A stretch of DNA of 64,000 nt from Collimonas sp. OK607 (GCF_900111995.1 NZ_FOKF01000002.1:1-64000), one strand, 5' to 3'; positions 35,574-43,877 are shown, numbered from the stretch's first letter. The notes: generated from the letters alone by a model not told the origin. Translations and numbers: made by a program.

Positions 35574-36605
35574 ATGAAAATTCTCGCTCCCACCTTATCC
35601 CTCGCACTCATGCTCTGTAGCCAGGGCATGCATGCCGAGCCGGTCAAATCTATCAAACCGACGGATACACCTAATCGCATCGTGCTGCTGGTAGATGAAA
35701 TCAAGGCGATCCGGTCGTTCCCGATTGTGTTAGCGGAACGGCTCGGTTATCTGAAGGATGATGGCATGGACGTGACAGTAATGAATATCCGGGATGATGT
35801 ATTTCATGACCAGATGCTGATGGACGGGCGAGTCGACGCCGTGATGGCGTACTACCACCACAATATCGTCAATCAATCGAAAGGCAACAGCACCGAAGCA
35901 GTGGTGACGCTGGGGGTGACACCCGGCTCCAAGGTGCTGGTAGCCAATCAATCGAAGGAGAAGTTCAAGACACTCGCCGATCTGAAAGGTAGTCGCTTTA
36001 TCGCCGGCGGCGCTGGATCGTCCAAAACCACCGTAGCGAATTACCTGATGCTTGAGGGTGGTAACAAGCTTGACGATTACACGCGGCTGGGCACGGATGG
36101 GAAGGACAAGAACGTTGTCGCACTGCGTAACGGTGCAGCCGATTTTGTGGTTGCGCCTACCCCGGATGGCAATTTTTATGAGGCGCAAGGCGTCGCCACG
36201 GTGTTTGCCGACCTGACTACGGTCGAAGGAACCAGGAAGAATTTCGGCACGCTGTTCCCGTCGAATACGATCTTCATGGCGAGTGAGCACGTGAAAGCCC
36301 ATCCCGAAATTGCCCAACACCTGGCCAATGCGTTCGTGCGCACGCTGAAGTACATCAATACGCACACGGCAGAAGAAATCGCGGCCCTCATTCCGATTGA
36401 GATCAGTGGCAAAGACCGCGTTACCTACCTGAAAGTACTGAAGGAGCAAATCCCGATGTTTGCCAACGACGGTCGCATGCCGCCCGACGGCGCGGCCAAG
36501 GAGTTGCAGGTCCTGGCCGAGTTCAATCCGAAGTTCAAGGCGGTGAAAGTCGAGCAGACCTATACCAACACCTTCGTGGACGCGGCCTTGAAGAAATTCC
36601 ACTGA
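35574..36605 (+). CDS. ABC substrate-binding protein, NMT1/SsuA type, without adjacent transporter genes
   Basis: The 343-residue precursor has a signal peptide ending near M-H-A-E. The NMT1-type fold shows F-P-I-V-L-A-E-R-L-G-Y-L-K-D-D-G-M-D-V-T, G-A-G-S-S-K-T-T-V and L-A-N-A-F-V-R-T-L-K-Y-I-N-T-H-T-A-E-E-I. The last segment is nearly shared with the protein at 17697, so the two are paralogues and may use the same ATPase and permease. It lies 63 bp after the PepSY-reductase gene in the same operon. Confidence 0.85.
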   Translation: MKILAPTLSLALMLCSQGMHAEPVKSIKPTDTPNRIVLLVDEIKAIRSFPIVLAERLGYLKDDGMDVTVMNIRDDVFHDQMLMDGRVDAVMAYYHHNIVNQSKGNSTEAVVTLGVTPGSKVLVANQSKEKFKTLADLKGSRFIAGGAGSSKTTVANYLMLEGGNKLDDYTRLGTDGKDKNVVALRNGAADFVVAPTPDGNFYEAQGVATVFADLTTVEGTRKNFGTLFPSNTIFMASEHVKAHPEIAQHLANAFVRTLKYINTHTAEEIAALIPIEISGKDRVTYLKVLKEQIPMFANDGRMPPDGAAKELQVLAEFNPKFKAVKVEQTYTNTFVDAALKKFH

Positions 36606-36676
36606 CAACCAGCCTTGATTGCTTTGTTATCTGCCTTGTATTTGCGTTATTAACTGCTTTGTGAAAGATAGTAATC

Positions 36677-37471
36677 ATGAAAAATAATTTACTGCGATTT
36701 TCCCGATTATTGCGCTTCGCCGCCGCATGTGTTGTGCCGGTGCTGATGGCTGCAAGCTCTGTGCATGCGGCCGATGAGGCCAAAAGCGGCCCGCTTTCTC
36801 TCATCATTACTTATCACTCGACACCAGCGAATCGCGTGGCGTTGCGTGAAGAAATGGAAAAGTCGCGGAAAGGACTGTTTCAGCATTGGAAAGAACAAGG
36901 CATTCTCAAGGACTACCGTCTCTTGTTCAATCGTTACGTGGATTCAAGCAGCTGGGATGCGATGGCGTTGCTGACTTTTTCCAGCCCGGCAGATGCCGAG
37001 CGCTGGAATAAGGTGGAGCAGGACAATCCGGCAGGCTTGTCGAAGACAGCGCTGGCATTGACCACGGCGATTGATACGGCTCCCGCAGACCTGGTGCGCA
37101 ATAACGCTGTCGCCAATGCCCCGCGTCATCCAACGCTCATGGTTATTCCTTACGAGACAATGGTGTCGGCCGACGAATATCTGAAATATGCAGACGGCTA
37201 CGTGATTCCGCAGTTCGAGGGCTGGATACAGGAAGGTGTGCTGTCGCGTTACGGGATCTATGTCAATCGGTATGCCGCCGGCCGCCCGTGGTCGACCATG
37301 GTGATTCTCGAGTACAAGAACGACGCTGCACTTGGTGCGCGCGAAGCCGTGGTCGCCAAGGTTCGGGCAAGATTGAAAGAAAACCCGGAATGGAAGGCCA
37401 TCAGCGACAGCAAGAAAAATGTCCGGGCAGAAAAGCTGGCCGTGATCGCCGATGCAATGGTGACGCCTTAG
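36677..37471 (+). CDS. Secreted protein with two repeated ferredoxin-like (alpha-beta barrel type) domains
   Basis: The 264-residue precursor has a signal peptide ending S-V-H-A-A. The mature protein is an internal duplication: half 1 has Q-G-I-L-K-D-Y-R-L-L-F-N-R-Y-V-D-S-S-S-W and half 2 has E-G-V-L-S-R-Y-G-I-Y-V-N-R-Y-A-A-G-R-P-W. The pattern recalls dimeric alpha-beta barrel or NIPSNAP-like proteins, which often bind haem or small organic ligands. I do not recognise a named family. It is the last gene of the PepSY-reductase operon. Confidence 0.7.
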   Translation: MKNNLLRFSRLLRFAAACVVPVLMAASSVHAADEAKSGPLSLIITYHSTPANRVALREEMEKSRKGLFQHWKEQGILKDYRLLFNRYVDSSSWDAMALLTFSSPADAERWNKVEQDNPAGLSKTALALTTAIDTAPADLVRNNAVANAPRHPTLMVIPYETMVSADEYLKYADGYVIPQFEGWIQEGVLSRYGIYVNRYAAGRPWSTMVILEYKNDAALGAREAVVAKVRARLKENPEWKAISDSKKNVRAEKLAVIADAMVTP

Positions 37472-37525
37472 GTCGCCAGGCAGGTTACCCATTGAGGGGG
37501 GCGATCCGTCAGTTGATCTGTCCAG

Positions 37526-38233
37526 CTATTGCTGCCCCAATTCCCGATAAAGGTCGTTGGCCCGCATCAGGTGGCTGCGCATCGCTTCGGCGGCGGCATC
37601 GCCGTCATGCATGGCAATCGCATCGACAATACGCTGGTGCTCGGTGAGCGTAAGTTCCTCGGCACCTGGCGCCCGAACCAGGGTGTAGTAGAACTCGCTG
37701 GCCCAGCGGAACATCGATTCGACGATAGACGGGAAAATCGGGTTGCCGCTGATGTCGGCGATTTCGCGGTGAAACGCCATGTCGCGCTCGATGAATTCTT
37801 CCAGGTTGACCATCGAAGCCCGATGCTCGGCGATGCTCAGGCGCAGGCTCGCAATCTGCGCCTCGGTAGCGCGTTCGGCGGCCATGCGGGCAGTGCTGGT
37901 TTCGAGGAAGACGCGTGCTTCCTTCAGGTGTCCCAGCATCGCCGGCTTGGTGCGCAGCAGATGCTGGGCGCCGATGGCAATCTGGGCAATCAGGCGATCG
38001 GCGGTCGGGTCGACCACCCGCGCCCGCTCGCCGTGGACAATCTCGACGAAGCCTGAACGTTCCATCGCCTGCAGCGCTTCGCGCACCGCAGGACGGCCGA
38101 CGCCATATTGCTCCATCAGTTCGCGCTCGGAAGGAAGTTGCGAACCCGGCGGCAGTTCGCCGCTATGGATACGTTCCATCAAGCGTTCGAGCACTTCTTG
38201 ATATAACTTGCGGCGCTGTATAGTTTCCGACAT
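37526..38233 (-). CDS. GntR-family regulator, FadR/NanR subgroup
   Basis: The start M-S-E-T-I-Q-R-R gives 235 residues. An N-terminal winged helix (about 8-75, with L-P-S-E-R-E-L-M-E-Q-Y-G-V-G-R-P-A-V-R-E-A-L) is followed by an all-helical FCD effector domain with metal-ligand-type residues (H-R-E-I-A at the core, E-H-Q-R-I near the end). It is upstream of the sugar-acid genes in the same orientation and probably represses them. NanR-type regulators recognise GGTATA-like half sites, and TGGTATA/TATACCA occurs before the MFS gene. Confidence 0.88.
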   Translation of the reverse strand: MSETIQRRKLYQEVLERLMERIHSGELPPGSQLPSERELMEQYGVGRPAVREALQAMERSGFVEIVHGERARVVDPTADRLIAQIAIGAQHLLRTKPAMLGHLKEARVFLETSTARMAAERATEAQIASLRLSIAEHRASMVNLEEFIERDMAFHREIADISGNPIFPSIVESMFRWASEFYYTLVRAPGAEELTLTEHQRIVDAIAMHDGDAAAEAMRSHLMRANDLYRELGQQ

Positions 38234-38255
38234 GTCTTGCACTAGATTAAATGAT

Positions 38256-38283
38256 ATTGATAGCGTGACTTTACCATATCAAT
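38256..38283 (-). promoter_or_regulatory. Inverted ATTGATA/TATCAAT repeat upstream of GntR gene
   Basis: ATTGATA (38256-38262) and TATCAAT (38277-38283) lie 14 bases apart in the short gap before the regulator start. It could be an autoregulatory site. It differs from the TGGTATA dyad at 43384, so the assignment is weak. Confidence 0.35.
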
Positions 38284-38296
38284 TTTGCCCACCGTA

Positions 38297-39694
38297 TCAG
38301 TTTGCTGCCAACGGCTTGCCTTCCAGTACATCGCCAAAGAAGCTGATTCCGCCAACCTGGCCGCCTTTCAAGACAATCTCCAGTCCGTCGCGACGCGGAT
38401 TGTCCGACCATGCGCGGCACAGCGGGGCTCCCGGCGACATGGCGGCGCAGACGCTAAGCGCGGCGATATCGAGCGCGCCAGCTACCTCGCCAGAACTGTC
38501 GCCGCCGGCGATCGCCACCCGGGTAACAGGGCGGGTATCCAGCAAACACCGCATCACGTCCGCCAGCGCCATGCCGACCTGCCGCGCTGCATCCAAGCGG
38601 GTGATTCCTGCTTCCCGGGCTATGGCATCGAAGCCGGTGACATTAGTATCGTCCGGCCCTTCAGCGCTGTAAATCAGGGGGCTACGGCCATTGTCGACGG
38701 CGGTAACGGCCAATGTAACCATGCGCGCCAGTTCCACCTCTCTGGTTTGTGCGGTCAGCACGGCCTGCAAATCAAGTCTTTCGGCGGCAAATCCATGCGT
38801 CCGCGCCCAGGCTATCTGCCTTGCGGTGACCGGTGAACAGCTGCCGCTTACCGCCGCGATGACAGGCACCGGGCCCGCCGTCGGCAAGGATGTTTGCTGC
38901 GCTATCCAGCCGCGCGATCGCCAATAGGCCGTCAGAGCATATTGGAGACCGGACGACGAGGCGCTGAAGACGCCGGCGCCGCGTTGTTCCCACGCCAGAC
39001 GGCCGGCTTCGCGCAGGGTTTCCTCATCGAGAACATCGATCAGGACTACCGGCGTATCGGTGCCTTGCAATTTGTCGATGCGTGCGCCGGCCAGGGCAGC
39101 GCCGTCGCGCAATTGCACCATGTCGATCAATTCAACCCGGCGCTGCGTCTGCGTGGCGAGATGGCGCCGTAAATCCGATTCGCTCATCGGCGTCACCGGA
39201 TGGCGGGCCATGGTCGGATGCCGGTCCAGGCGATATCCTGCGCCGTCGACCGCCGCAAACAGATTGCCGAACACTTGATAACGCTTCAGGCGTGGTGCGC
39301 CGACAATCATCGGCGACCAGGCTCCCGGCATATGTCCGACGCCAAGATCCAGGGCGCGGCCGATCGATCCGGTCTGCACCGACGAATCGAAAGTGGAACA
39401 GATTTTGTATTGCATCAGCGGTGGTTTGAGCGCTGCCAGCCGGGAAAATACTCCCGGCAGATGCACATCCATCCATTCCGGGGAACGCCCGCGCGACGAT
39501 CCGGCAATCCCGATGCAGCGGACATCCGGAAAACGCTGCAGCATGGCGGCGTCAGGTGTTTGCAAAAATAACGCTGTCGGCAATCCAGAGGCCGCCATCA
39601 CTTCCATGGCGTCAGTCGAACCGGTGAAGTCATCGCCGTAATATGCCAGCAGCAGTCCGTCGGGCAGGGCCGCCTTGCATTCTTTCGCGCTCAT
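38297..39694 (-). CDS. Four-carbon acid sugar kinase family protein (DUF1537; candidate 3-oxo-isoapionate kinase)
   Basis: The 465-residue kinase has the N-terminal substrate domain with L-A-Y-Y-G-D-D-F-T-G-S-T-D, the mid-region C-S-T-F-D-S and a C-terminal nucleotide domain with I-A-G-G-D-S-S-G. DUF1537 kinases phosphorylate C4-C5 sugar acids (OtnK, DtnK, OiaK). Its start overlaps the RuBisCO-like gene by 4 bp. With the RuBisCO-like protein and the ApnO-like protein next to it, OiaK (3-oxo-isoapionate 4-kinase of D-apionate catabolism) is the best fit; this is by neighbourhood. Confidence 0.82.
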   Translation of the reverse strand: MSAKECKAALPDGLLLAYYGDDFTGSTDAMEVMAASGLPTALFLQTPDAAMLQRFPDVRCIGIAGSSRGRSPEWMDVHLPGVFSRLAALKPPLMQYKICSTFDSSVQTGSIGRALDLGVGHMPGAWSPMIVGAPRLKRYQVFGNLFAAVDGAGYRLDRHPTMARHPVTPMSESDLRRHLATQTQRRVELIDMVQLRDGAALAGARIDKLQGTDTPVVLIDVLDEETLREAGRLAWEQRGAGVFSASSSGLQYALTAYWRSRGWIAQQTSLPTAGPVPVIAAVSGSCSPVTARQIAWARTHGFAAERLDLQAVLTAQTREVELARMVTLAVTAVDNGRSPLIYSAEGPDDTNVTGFDAIAREAGITRLDAARQVGMALADVMRCLLDTRPVTRVAIAGGDSSGEVAGALDIAALSVCAAMSPGAPLCRAWSDNPRRDGLEIVLKGGQVGGISFFGDVLEGKPLAAN

Positions 39695-40932
39695 TTCCAG
39701 AATCCGAGTGCGGCCTGCAATGCCGGGCGGCGTTCTGCGTATTGTTCCAGAGGCACGCCTTCAATCGCAGCAACCCAGGCTTCGCGCAACGCTGAGACGC
39801 CCGCCGCCACGCCTTGTGGATGGCCGAAGATGCCGCCACCGGCGGTATGAATCAGGTCTGTGCAACCGATGGCCTTATAGGTGTCAGCTGCTTGCAAACC
39901 GGTTTGGCCGGAGCTGAATACCGGCATTGCAGGCAGCGGCGCTTCCGGCATGACCGGGCTGAGTACCGAGCGTGCGGCCGCAATCACGCTATCGTCGGGC
40001 TCGCTGAATTTGTTGCGCAGGCCATTGACGTGCATATGGTCGGCGCCAGCCAGCCGCCACAGCATCTGCCATGGCGCGTAATCCCAGCCCAGTTGCGGAC
40101 AGCGGCTCAGGTAGCCCCAGCCGGCGCGATGCGCATGAATCGGCAACTGCGAATGGCGGCGCAATTCCTGCAATCCGATCAGCCCGATCGAGTTGAGGCT
40201 GGCCATGACGCAGGTGCCGCCTTCGGCCAGCACCAAATCATGGCGGCGGCGCATCTGGTCTAGATCGCCGGTCAGGTTGAAGGCCATCATGACCTTCTTG
40301 CCGGTGCGATCGGCGTGTTGGTTGATGATACGCATGACGCCGCGTACCCGCTCATCAAAAGGACAACGGGCGCCGTCAACCTGTAACTCGTCATCCTTGA
40401 TGAAGTCGACACCGCCGGCGACCAGCTCGCGCACCTGCTGCACCGTTTCGTCCACCGACAGGCCGATGCTGGGCTTGATGATGGTGCCGATCAGCGGGCC
40501 GTGTGCGATGCCGGTCAGGCGGCGGGTGCCGGCAATGCCGAAGGCCGGGCCTTGGTAGGCTCTGGCGAAAGCCGGCGGCAACCGCAGTCCGGTAAGCCGC
40601 AAGCCGGAGACCTGGCGCAGCTCGAACAGATTACCGGCAATCGTCGCCATCAGGTTAGGCAGCGACGGGCCCAGGTTTTCCAGCGGCCACGAGATTTCCA
40701 GCTCGCACTGAGTATAGCGCTCGGAACGCATGCCGCCGGGCAGGCTGGGCTCCTTGCTGTAGCCGAGTATTTCCAGCCGCTCGACGCGCGCGCCCGAGCG
40801 TTGTTTCAGCTCCGGGGTTTCAGTAGGCAGAGCAACAAAGGTGCCGCTCGACTGTTCGCCGGCAATGACTTCGGCCGCCCGCGCAGGGTCGTCGCCGGTT
40901 TCCAGCCAATAGCTGGCGTAGATACGTTCCAT
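39691..40932 (-). CDS. RuBisCO-like protein (candidate 3-oxo-isoapionate-4-phosphate decarboxylase or transcarboxylase)
   Basis: The 413-residue protein belongs to the large-subunit RuBisCO superfamily. It keeps the metal centre G-G-V-D-F-I-K-D-D-E with K179 (carbamylated Lys), D181 and E182, plus K153 in I-K-P-S-I-G and H268-R269. It lacks the canonical carboxylase context. In D-apionate pathways such proteins are OiaX (decarboxylase) or OiaT (transcarboxylase/hydrolase), acting after OiaK. I cannot tell which of the two this is. It overlaps the kinase gene and follows the ApnO-like gene by 76 bp. Confidence 0.85.
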   Translation of the reverse strand: MERIYASYWLETGDDPARAAEVIAGEQSSGTFVALPTETPELKQRSGARVERLEILGYSKEPSLPGGMRSERYTQCELEISWPLENLGPSLPNLMATIAGNLFELRQVSGLRLTGLRLPPAFARAYQGPAFGIAGTRRLTGIAHGPLIGTIIKPSIGLSVDETVQQVRELVAGGVDFIKDDELQVDGARCPFDERVRGVMRIINQHADRTGKKVMMAFNLTGDLDQMRRRHDLVLAEGGTCVMASLNSIGLIGLQELRRHSQLPIHAHRAGWGYLSRCPQLGWDYAPWQMLWRLAGADHMHVNGLRNKFSEPDDSVIAAARSVLSPVMPEAPLPAMPVFSSGQTGLQAADTYKAIGCTDLIHTAGGGIFGHPQGVAAGVSALREAWVAAIEGVPLEQYAERRPALQAALGFWK

Positions 40933-41008
40933 GGATATACTCGCTCAAAAGACTTTTATCATGTGGCCATGACAAAATTCATCATGGCCATCATTTGCAA
41001 TATGCTGC

Positions 41009-41839
41009 TCAGGTGATACGGCGGATGCTTTCGGCGATCTCTTCATGATCGAATACTTTGAGCCAGTCGTCGCGCATCAGGCGCGGCTTGCCGAACTGGA
41101 TCGCCTTGTTGCAGGCATCCGAGAAAGCACCTGGGATTTCGTTGAAAATCACCGCGCCGAGAATGTTCATGTGACCCAGCAGGAAGTCGCGTGCAGCTTC
41201 CTTCGGCACACCGCGGCGGACAGTTTCATCCATCGCCTCGCGCATCACGTACAGCAAAGTAGCGCAGACCGTTTCGGACAGGCCCGGCTCCAGCAGGGCC
41301 ATCTGCTCCACAGTCAGGCGATAGGAACGCAAGATCGGCGCATAAATCACCTGGGCAATGTCTTCGCCAAGGTCAAAGGCCGAGTCCGGTCCCTGCATCA
41401 GGGCGCTGGTGATTGACTGCTTGGCAGCGCCGCCACCGAAGAAATCGCGGCGCGCTTCCTTGGTTTCCTCGTCGTTGTAGATGGGCGGATGGCAAGGGTG
41501 GGCCACAAAGTAGACCAGGTCTGGACGTTCAGGCAGATGACCGGCGAAAGGAGCTGCGGCATCCAGCGTCATGACCATGGTGCCTGGCTGGAGTTTCGGC
41601 GCTATTTCCGCTGCGATCTTGCCGATCATCGTATCCGGCACGGCCAGGATCACAACGTCAACGTTATCCAGCGCGGCATCGATGCCTACGCATTCCACTC
41701 CAAGTTCGTCCTTGAGTCGCTGTTGTCCGATCTGGCTCACTTCGACGTGCGCCACGCGGTAGTCAGACTTTTGCAAATTCTTTGCCAGACGCACACCCAT
41801 TTTTCCGCCGGCGCCAAATAACGCGATTTTTTCCTTCAT
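41009..41839 (-). CDS. apnO: NAD-dependent dehydrogenase, D-apionate oxidoisomerase-like
   Basis: The 276-residue protein has an N-terminal Rossmann motif L-F-G-A-G-G-K-M-G and V-V-I-L-A-V-P-D. It then has segments A-A-P-F-A-G-H-L-P, V-A-H-P-C-H-P-P-I and the helical C-terminal domain with G-L-S-E-T-V-C-A-T. These resemble ApnO, the enzyme that oxidises and rearranges D-apionate to 3-oxo-isoapionate. The adjoining kinase and RuBisCO-like genes are exactly the next two steps. Substrate assignment rests on similarity recalled for the family plus neighbourhood. Confidence 0.8.
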   Translation of the reverse strand: MKEKIALFGAGGKMGVRLAKNLQKSDYRVAHVEVSQIGQQRLKDELGVECVGIDAALDNVDVVILAVPDTMIGKIAAEIAPKLQPGTMVMTLDAAAPFAGHLPERPDLVYFVAHPCHPPIYNDEETKEARRDFFGGGAAKQSITSALMQGPDSAFDLGEDIAQVIYAPILRSYRLTVEQMALLEPGLSETVCATLLYVMREAMDETVRRGVPKEAARDFLLGHMNILGAVIFNEIPGAFSDACNKAIQFGKPRLMRDDWLKVFDHEEIAESIRRIT

Positions 41840-41895
41840 GATCTTTCTCCATTTAAACCAGTTAAAACGATGCTTTCATCACTTACACAAGTATT

Positions 41896-43242
41896 TCAAT
41901 CGGCGATGACCTTGCCTCTCATATCGGCCGACAAGGCGCTCTCCTGCCGGGTGCCGGCGCCGATGGCAAAGATCACCAGCGACGACAGCAACATCAGTCC
42001 ACCGACTACGAACATCGGGACTTGATAGGAACCGGTCACGTCTTTGATCGCGCCGGTGACAAACGGCGCGATGAAGCCGGCGGCGTTGCCGACCGTGTTG
42101 ATCAGTGCAATGCCTGCAGCAGCGGCAGCGCCGGACAGGAAGCGCGCCGGAATCGACCAGAAAGTCGGCAAAGCAGAGAAGATGGCGCAAGCCGTAATCG
42201 TGATCACGGCAACCGTCGCTGCCGGTGTGCTCATATAGAGCGCCAGCGGAATACTGACCGCGCCCAGCAGAGCAGGAATACCGACGTGCCAGCTGCGCGC
42301 GCCACGGCGGGTGGCGTCACGGCTCCACAGGAACAGCGCGACGGCGGCTGGCAAATAGGGAATGGCAGTGATCAAGCCTTTTTGCAGCACGTTGAATTTG
42401 GTGCCGAACTGGCTTTCAAAACCGCCGATGATCGTCGGTAAGAAAAAAGCCAACGCATACAGGCCGTAAATCAGTCCGAAGTAGACCAGCGCCAGCAGCC
42501 AGACGCGGCTGTTGGTGAGTGCCTTCTTCACGTCCGAGACATGGCTGGTACGCTTGGTACGAGCCTCGGCAGCCAGTGCTGTCGTGAGCCAGGTACGCTC
42601 GGCTTCACTGAGCCATTTGGCGTCGGCCGGCTTGTCGGCCAGGTAGAACCAGGCGATGACGCCGACCGCGATCGCAGGTAAAGCGACCCCGGCAAACATG
42701 ACGCGCCAGCCTTCCAGTCCGAATGTACCGTGGGCTTCGATCAGCATCCCGGCAACCGGTGCGCCGATGACGATAGTCAGCGGCTGCGCAAGATAGAACA
42801 ACGCCAGGATATGGCTACGATGCTTGGCCGGCACCCACATGCTCAGAAACAGGATTGCGCCCGGGAAGAAGCCTGCTTCCGCCACGCCCAGCAGGAACCG
42901 CAGTGTGTACAGGCCTTCGACACTGCTGACCCAGGTGAACAGGAGCGCGACGATACCCCAGGTCACCATGATCCGGGCCAGCCAGCGCCGGGCGCCGTAT
43001 TTGTGTAGTGCGAGATTACTCGGGATTTCAAGCAAGACGTAACCGATGAAAAACACGCCTGCGGCAAAACCGAACTGTGCCGCAGTAAGGCCGAGATCCT
43101 TGCTCATGCCGTTCGGTCCGGCGAAGGAAATTGCGGTTCGGTCCAGGAAATTGATAAAAAACATTAATGCGACGAAAGGTACGAGTCGAAACGCCACCTT
43201 CCTGATAGCCGATTTTTCAACGGCGCTAACTGCGGTCTCCAT
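41896..43242 (-). CDS. MFS transporter (anion:cation symporter type), probably for a sugar acid
   Basis: The start M-E-T-A-V-S (43242) has AGGAGACAG upstream and gives 448 residues with about twelve transmembrane helices. N-F-L-D-R-T-A-I-S-F-A is the conserved ACS-family start (tartrate, phthalate, hexuronate transporters) and G-V-F-F-I-G-Y-V-L-L-E-I-P-S-N the second-helix signature. It is the first gene of the apionate-type operon, preceded by a TGGTATA dyad, so it likely imports apionate or a related acid. Confidence 0.85.
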   Translation of the reverse strand: METAVSAVEKSAIRKVAFRLVPFVALMFFINFLDRTAISFAGPNGMSKDLGLTAAQFGFAAGVFFIGYVLLEIPSNLALHKYGARRWLARIMVTWGIVALLFTWVSSVEGLYTLRFLLGVAEAGFFPGAILFLSMWVPAKHRSHILALFYLAQPLTIVIGAPVAGMLIEAHGTFGLEGWRVMFAGVALPAIAVGVIAWFYLADKPADAKWLSEAERTWLTTALAAEARTKRTSHVSDVKKALTNSRVWLLALVYFGLIYGLYALAFFLPTIIGGFESQFGTKFNVLQKGLITAIPYLPAAVALFLWSRDATRRGARSWHVGIPALLGAVSIPLALYMSTPAATVAVITITACAIFSALPTFWSIPARFLSGAAAAAGIALINTVGNAAGFIAPFVTGAIKDVTGSYQVPMFVVGGLMLLSSLVIFAIGAGTRQESALSADMRGKVIAD

Positions 43243-43383
43243 ACTGTCTCCTGAGTTGATTGAACAAGGCTGTTGCCATGTCAACAATAAACATCATTTC
43301 GCCGAGGCTTTAAGAAGCTCTTCTGGCGGTTCGTTTTTTTGAATCCAGTACGTGAGCCCACGTCAATTCGTGGAAAACGCAGC

Positions 43384-43402
43384 TGGTATAATCACTATAC
43401 CA
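43384..43402 (-). promoter_or_regulatory. TGGTATA dyad, candidate GntR/NanR-type operator with overlapping promoter
   Basis: TGGTATA (43384-43390) and TATACCA (43396-43402) are perfect inverted repeats 5 bases apart. On the minus strand TATAGT within it can serve as a -10, with TGGACT 18 bp further upstream as a -35. Repression of the downstream sugar-acid operon by the GntR protein at 37526 is inferred. Confidence 0.6.
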
Positions 43403-43476
43403 CTTGACTTTGAAAATAGTCCACAAAAACGATTTATTCGCGAATTGCTTATAAGTAACGTCACAAATAGGAAGGA

Positions 43477-43601
43477 GTAGGGTGGGCACGCCTTTGTGCC
43501 CACGCGTGACCGCGATAACCGGAGTACGGACCCTTGTGGCGCAGAAATAGGTATGTGTGCGGAGTGAATTCCGCGTGGGCACAAAGGCGTGCCCACCCTA
43601 C
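43477..43601. repeat. REP-type doublet (REPIN-like): two inverted 30-bp palindromic repeats
   Basis: A 30-bp sequence at 43477-43506 recurs as its perfect reverse complement at 43572-43601, with 65 bp between. Each copy itself folds: GTGGGCAC-GCCTTT-GTGCCCAC. Two REP copies in inverted orientation separated by a short spacer are the layout of REPIN elements, which are mobilised by RAYT transposases encoded elsewhere. It sits in the 700-bp intergenic space between the apionate operon and the PQQ region. Confidence 0.85.
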
Positions 43602-43771
43602 AGATAAAAACGAAGGGGACTTGAACCAGAGACTTGCAGATTAATCGCCAAGCCCGAAGGGGTGATTTTTCAAATTATAAAAAAACCGTGGTTGCCGTTA
43701 GCTGTCGTCGGGTGAAGTGTCTGATGATCGGCGCACGATTCGGACAATTGTTCCAATTTGCATCAACTCGC

Positions 43772-43788
43772 TGTTTGAAATTGAAACA
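43772..43788 (+). promoter_or_regulatory. Dyad TGT-N11-ACA, candidate activator site
   Basis: TGTTTGAAATTGAAACA is a 17-bp near-perfect palindrome 73 bp upstream of the sigma-54 promoter at 43862. The same TGT-N11-ACA spacing occurs upstream of two other sigma-54 promoters in this window. Confidence 0.5.
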
Positions 43789-43861
43789 CTTCCATATCTC
43801 CTCCGGCTATAAGTGAGGCACCAATCAAATAACTAGTGGCTGGCCCCTATGCCGAAATGTT

Positions 43862-43877
43862 TGGCATGCATATTGCG
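43862..43877 (+). promoter_or_regulatory. Sigma-54 promoter for the PQQ-associated propeller/cytochrome b561 genes
   Basis: TGGCAT-GCATA-TTGCG has the invariant GG and GC elements with exactly 10 bp between them. Transcription would start near 43889, so an upstream in-frame codon at 43836 cannot be the start and the ATG at 43947 is preferred. Confidence 0.75.

Noticed and set aside
43606-43665. A GGGGACTTGAACC stretch that looks like the T-arm of a tRNA read in reverse
   Set aside because: The flanking bases do not form a T-stem, anticodon stem or acceptor stem, so no tRNA or clear attachment site can be supported.
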